From Lactobacillus xujianguonis (GTDB taxonomy: Bacteria; Bacillota; Bacilli; Lactobacillales; Lactobacillaceae), in NCBI RefSeq assembly GCF_004009905.1, contig NZ_ML136874.1:1-64000 (forward strand): a DNA stretch of 64,000 nucleotides, given 5' to 3'. Numbering within the stretch: the stretch's first letter is position 1; each line of letters opens with the position of its first letter. Under the pieces are notes generated by a model. It was given only the letters and a program-made list of their open reading frames with translations, was not told where the DNA came from and ran no database searches. The position numbers and the translations under genes are program-made. Shown piece by piece: positions 61,270 through 64,000 of this stretch.

Positions 61270-62727
61270 TTAGGAATTTTTCTTTTTACCGTTGTAGTAA
61301 ACATTCAAACCGACAGAAATTACCAATAAGATCGTGGCACAGATCATAATTTCTCTTAAACCTGAATAAAAAATCTTCCGCATCGTTGGTAATAATTCTA
61401 CCGGTAAACTCTTGGCAGCTTTAGCATCACTCAACTTATTAAGCATGTTCATGGTAATGCCATGATTTTGACTTACACCCCGAGCTAATGCCATATTCAT
61501 AATAACGCCGTACACAGCTGCCATTACTGTCTGTGCTAAAATTCTGATCAAATAAGACAGCGATGTCGCTTCAGCCATATTTTCCTCACGCGCATCGACT
61601 TGCACTTTAATCTGCAATAAAACAAAAACAAAGCCGACACCAAACCCAGAGAAAGTAGCCAAAAAAGTAATAATCCAAAAGTTACTATTCTGAGGAATAA
61701 CTACCATTCCAAAACTAGAAATAAGCATGCAGACAATTGCTAGTAAAATCAACCAGTAATCACTAAATCTAGCCTTCATTTGGTTAACCACTTGTGTACC
61801 AACTGTATCGGCAATTGAGTTTGGAACTAAAGTCATCCCTCCAATTAAAGCAGTTGTACCTAATAAGCCTTGTGCCCACATTGGTAAATAAGTATTAACT
61901 GCTAAAAAGGCTCCCCAAGTAAAGACAAAGAGCAGTAAATCGCCAACCAAAGGTTTATTATTAAACATTTCAATTGGAATTACAGGATTCTTAACTTTAG
62001 ATTCGTATTTAAAGAAGATTACTAATAAGATAATTCCAGCAACAATTAAGCCCCAGATAATTACAGGTGAAGTTAAGCCAAGTAATTGAATTCCTAACAG
62101 CACTAAGACCAAGCCAATAACTACTAAAAATGATCCTACTAAGTCAAAGCGACTCTTTTGTGCTGGTCTAGTTTCCCGGTAGTAGAGTACAGAAAGTAAG
62201 ACCGCGAACAAGCCAATTGGGATATTAATATAAAAGACCCAGTGCCAGGATAAGGTATCAACCAAATAACCACCAGCTAACGGTCCAATAATGGCAGCCA
62301 CACTAAAACTAGCTCCCAAATAGCCTAAAATCTTAGTTCGCTTTTTAATATTTTCAAAAATATAACCTGCCATAATATATGGGATTGATCCCATACCTCC
62401 GGCACCAATTCCCATAATCGTCCGCGCCACTAAGAAGAAATACATATTCTCAGCTAAGCCTTGAAAAAGAGAACCAACCACAAAGAATAATAGCGAAAGT
62501 TCAAAGGCAGCTTTATTACCAATCTGTTCACCAACTTTACTCCAAATTGGTGTAAAAACCGACATCCCTAATAGCATTAAAGCAATAATCCATCCCATAA
62601 ATTGAATGCCGTGTAAGTCTGCAATAATTGCAGGAATAGCCGTATTAATAATCGTACTATCTAATCCCGCCATCACATTGGCTAAAATCATGGCAAAAGT
62701 TACCATTGAAATTTGCTTCTTATTCAT
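61270..62727 (-). CDS. MFS drug exporter, DHA2 (EmrB/QacA) type
   Basis: Fourteen hydrophobic segments and the DHA2 signature LDSTIINTAIPAI in the first helix mark a proton-driven multidrug exporter. GYLGASFSVAAIIGPLAGGYLVD near residue 135-157 is motif C, and RTIMGIGAGGMGSIPYI motif B. Product 485 residues. The ATG at 62727 has GAGGCGAAAG upstream. The gene stands alone, with an 11-bp inverted repeat in the 5' region. Confidence 0.92.
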   Translation of the reverse strand: MNKKQISMVTFAMILANVMAGLDSTIINTAIPAIIADLHGIQFMGWIIALMLLGMSVFTPIWSKVGEQIGNKAAFELSLLFFVVGSLFQGLAENMYFFLVARTIMGIGAGGMGSIPYIMAGYIFENIKKRTKILGYLGASFSVAAIIGPLAGGYLVDTLSWHWVFYINIPIGLFAVLLSVLYYRETRPAQKSRFDLVGSFLVVIGLVLVLLGIQLLGLTSPVIIWGLIVAGIILLVIFFKYESKVKNPVIPIEMFNNKPLVGDLLLFVFTWGAFLAVNTYLPMWAQGLLGTTALIGGMTLVPNSIADTVGTQVVNQMKARFSDYWLILLAIVCMLISSFGMVVIPQNSNFWIITFLATFSGFGVGFVFVLLQIKVQVDAREENMAEATSLSYLIRILAQTVMAAVYGVIMNMALARGVSQNHGITMNMLNKLSDAKAAKSLPVELLPTMRKIFYSGLREIMICATILLVISVGLNVYYNGKKKNS

Positions 62728-62765
62728 TCTTTCGCCTCACTCTTCTAATAATTCAAGAAATAAAT

Positions 62766-62793
62766 AGTCTTGACTGCTTTTCCAGTCAAGACT
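62766..62793. repeat. Perfect 11-bp inverted repeat between the HPRT-like and exporter genes
   Basis: AGTCTTGACTG and CAGTCAAGACT are exact complements with a six-base loop. On the minus strand ATTTATTTCTTG follows, so it could be the terminator of the HPRT-like gene. The weak T-run and its location 40 bases before the exporter start also allow an operator. Confidence 0.5.
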
Positions 62794-62859
62794 TAACATC
62801 TGCTCTAATTATGCTTGCTTAGCTATAAAAACACAAGCCATTTTCCTTTTTATTTTTAC

Positions 62860-63393
62860 TTAAGCATAAATCTCATGCTTCAAAACTCCAATATAAGGCA
62901 AGTTACGGTACAGGCCATTATAGTCCAGACCATAACCAACCAAAAAAGCATCTGGAACTTGAAAGCCATAATAATCAGCATGAAAATCTACTACTCTGAT
63001 AGCTGGCTTATCAAGCATGGCCACTACTTCAACACTCTTGGCGCCGCGAAGCTTCATTTCTTCAGTTAAAGCTTTCAACGTCCGACCTGTATCAATAATA
63101 TCTTCCATGAAGATTACTGGACGATTCTTAACGTCAGATTTAAGATCTTGCACAATTTTAACCTGTCCCGTGGAATGTGCACCAGCATAACTAGAAGCCT
63201 TGATTGGATCGATTGTTAAGTTAAAAGTAAGTCGTTTAATCATATCACTAGCAAAAATCATAGCTCCATTTAAAACCGGGACCACAATTGGTTCTTGTCC
63301 TTGATATTTTTGATTCAATTCAGTAGCCATTTCATCCATCCGCTGATTAAGTTGATCTTGTGAGTATAATACTTTTTCAATATCGCTGTTCAT
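62860..63393 (-). CDS. Second hypoxanthine phosphoribosyltransferase-like protein
   Basis: The PRPP signature VIFMEDIIDTGRTL near residue 93, the flexible loop SSYAGAHSTGQVKI and the ending YRNLPYIGVLKHEIY place it with HPRT. It is 177 residues and clearly different from the hpt at 32966, so it is a paralogue and not a recent copy. It may prefer another purine or serve as a back-up. Single gene, divergent promoter region toward tag not obvious. Confidence 0.9.
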   Translation of the reverse strand: MNSDIEKVLYSQDQLNQRMDEMATELNQKYQGQEPIVVPVLNGAMIFASDMIKRLTFNLTIDPIKASSYAGAHSTGQVKIVQDLKSDVKNRPVIFMEDIIDTGRTLKALTEEMKLRGAKSVEVVAMLDKPAIRVVDFHADYYGFQVPDAFLVGYGLDYNGLYRNLPYIGVLKHEIYA

Positions 63394-63528
63394 TGTAAAT
63401 ATTTTCCCTTCGCATTCATCAATGATCAGATTCTAACATATTTTCTAATTGATTTCACTGCTTTTTGGGAAATAATTGCTATTTTTATTAACTAATATAA
63501 TTTTTCAGTCTTTATTGTTCGTCTTTTG

Positions 63529-64000
63529 CTAATATTTGAAGCTGCAATCATCCAAATGATCATTAATTAAGCCAACTGCCTGCAAAAAGGAATAGACCGT
63601 CACTGGCCCAACAAATTTAAAGCCCTTCTTCTTTAATCCGTTTGAAATCTTTTTAGATAACTCAGTCTGACTGGGAATATCACTCATTTGCTTAGGATGG
63701 TTAATAATTGGCTGAGGAAGATATGCTTGAAGAAAAGCTGCAAAAGAACTGCCAGCTTCTTCCATTTTTAAAATCATTTTGGCATTATTAATTGCGGCCT
63801 TAATCTTTAACTTGTTGCGTACGATTCCTTCGTCATGCATTAACCGTTCAAAATCCTGGTCATCAAACTGGGCTACTTTGGCAATTTCAAAATTTGCAAA
63901 GGCTTTTCTAAAATTTTCCCGCTTGTGTAAAATTGTAGCCCAGGAAAGTCCAGACTGAAAGCTCTCTAAAACTAACATTTCAAATAAATACTGCTCGTTT
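63529..64000 (-). CDS. tag: DNA-3-methyladenine glycosylase I, N-terminus beyond the window
   Basis: This repair enzyme removes 3-methyladenine from DNA. The reading frame stays open to the window edge (NEQYLFEMLVLESFQ just before and over 63978), so the first 30 or so residues lie outside. Present are the Tag hallmarks LESFQSGLSWATILHKRENFRKAF, KFVGPVTVYSFLQAVGLINDH and the zinc ligands His and Cys in NDHLDDCSF near the end. The internal ATG at 63978 is not the true start. Confidence 0.93.
   Translation of the reverse strand, partial: NEQYLFEMLVLESFQSGLSWATILHKRENFRKAFANFEIAKVAQFDDQDFERLMHDEGIVRNKLKIKAAINNAKMILKMEEAGSSFAAFLQAYLPQPIINHPKQMSDIPSQTELSKKISNGLKKKGFKFVGPVTVYSFLQAVGLINDHLDDCSFKY

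Noticed and set aside
1-64000. CRISPR array, prophage or secondary-metabolite cluster
   Set aside because: No regularly spaced repeats, phage structural or integrase genes, or biosynthetic modules were seen anywhere in the window.

Overview
The window looks like a chromosomal segment of a low-GC, fermentative Gram-positive of the genus Lactobacillus in the strict sense. The acidophilus/helveticus/crispatus branch is my best guess. The reasons are an AT-rich sequence with AGGAGG-type ribosome binding sites, HPr with both His15 and the regulatory Ser46, Spx/MecA/ClpE, a mevalonate pathway, a phosphoketolase, many PTS parts, and an IS-rich, partly decayed accessory fraction. The species call is inference from gene content, not from a marker gene.

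Layout. 1-2 kb: an IS4-type insertion sequence (282-1953) sits where the gene after mecA should be; only a C-terminal remnant of that gene survives, and the element's own transposase carries an in-frame stop. 2-5.7 kb: stress and PTS core genes (mecA, spxA, ptsI, ptsH). 5.8-8.6 kb: clpE behind a CIRCE-covered promoter, then a DUF1827 protein. 8.6-14.5 kb: housekeeping genes (prfC, a CBS/CorC protein, recX, an rRNA uracil methyltransferase). 14.5-19.7 kb: a secreted or membrane-anchored hydrolase and the thiolase/mvaA/mvaS operon that feeds isoprenoid synthesis. 19.8-24.2 kb: yihY-map, flavodoxin-gtrA, a UDP-GlcNAc 2-epimerase and tRNA-Arg(CCT). 24.3-27.5 kb: a tightly overlapped operon of a GH25-like protein, a DEAD-box helicase and a PTS EIIC. 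27.6-37.5 kb: an amino-acid transporter, PEP synthase, a phosphatase, hpt, a TlyC-like protein, a nitroreductase, a patatin and EIIA(Glc). 37.7-41.5 kb: phosphoketolase divergent from a DeoR regulator, with a perfect 10-bp inverted repeat between them. 41.5-44 kb: a GntR regulator (frameshifted), a nucleoside hydrolase and rpiA, which together point to ribonucleoside and pentose use feeding the phosphoketolase. 44-48.5 kb: Dps, a lipase-like protein and a polar amino-acid ABC importer. 48.7-53.8 kb: uridine kinase, an MFS carrier, a TPP-riboswitch-controlled YkoE, and a MarR/ABC exporter unit whose ABC gene has an early in-frame stop. 53.9-58.7 kb: M42 aminopeptidase, an MFS exporter, a PyrR-attenuated uracil permease and an aldo-keto reductase. 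58.8-60.3 kb: an IS110-type element with a twice-frameshifted transposase and a long non-coding left end. 60.5-64 kb: GNAT acetyltransferase, EmrB-type exporter, a second HPRT-like enzyme, and a 3-methyladenine glycosylase that runs off the window.

A recurring theme is recent gene decay. Four coding regions are broken by single lesions that can be reconstructed from the sequence (IS4 transposase, gntR, ABC exporter, IS110 transposase), and one gene has been mostly removed at an IS edge. Regulation is visible as DNA or RNA sites: a CIRCE operator, a TPP riboswitch, a PyrR attenuator, a cre-like site in a region without a gene, and a palindromic operator candidate before deoR/xfp. No CRISPR array, rRNA operon or prophage is present. 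The most interesting non-coding stretch is the IS110 left end, where the family is known to encode a bridge RNA. This was read by eye; no database search was run.
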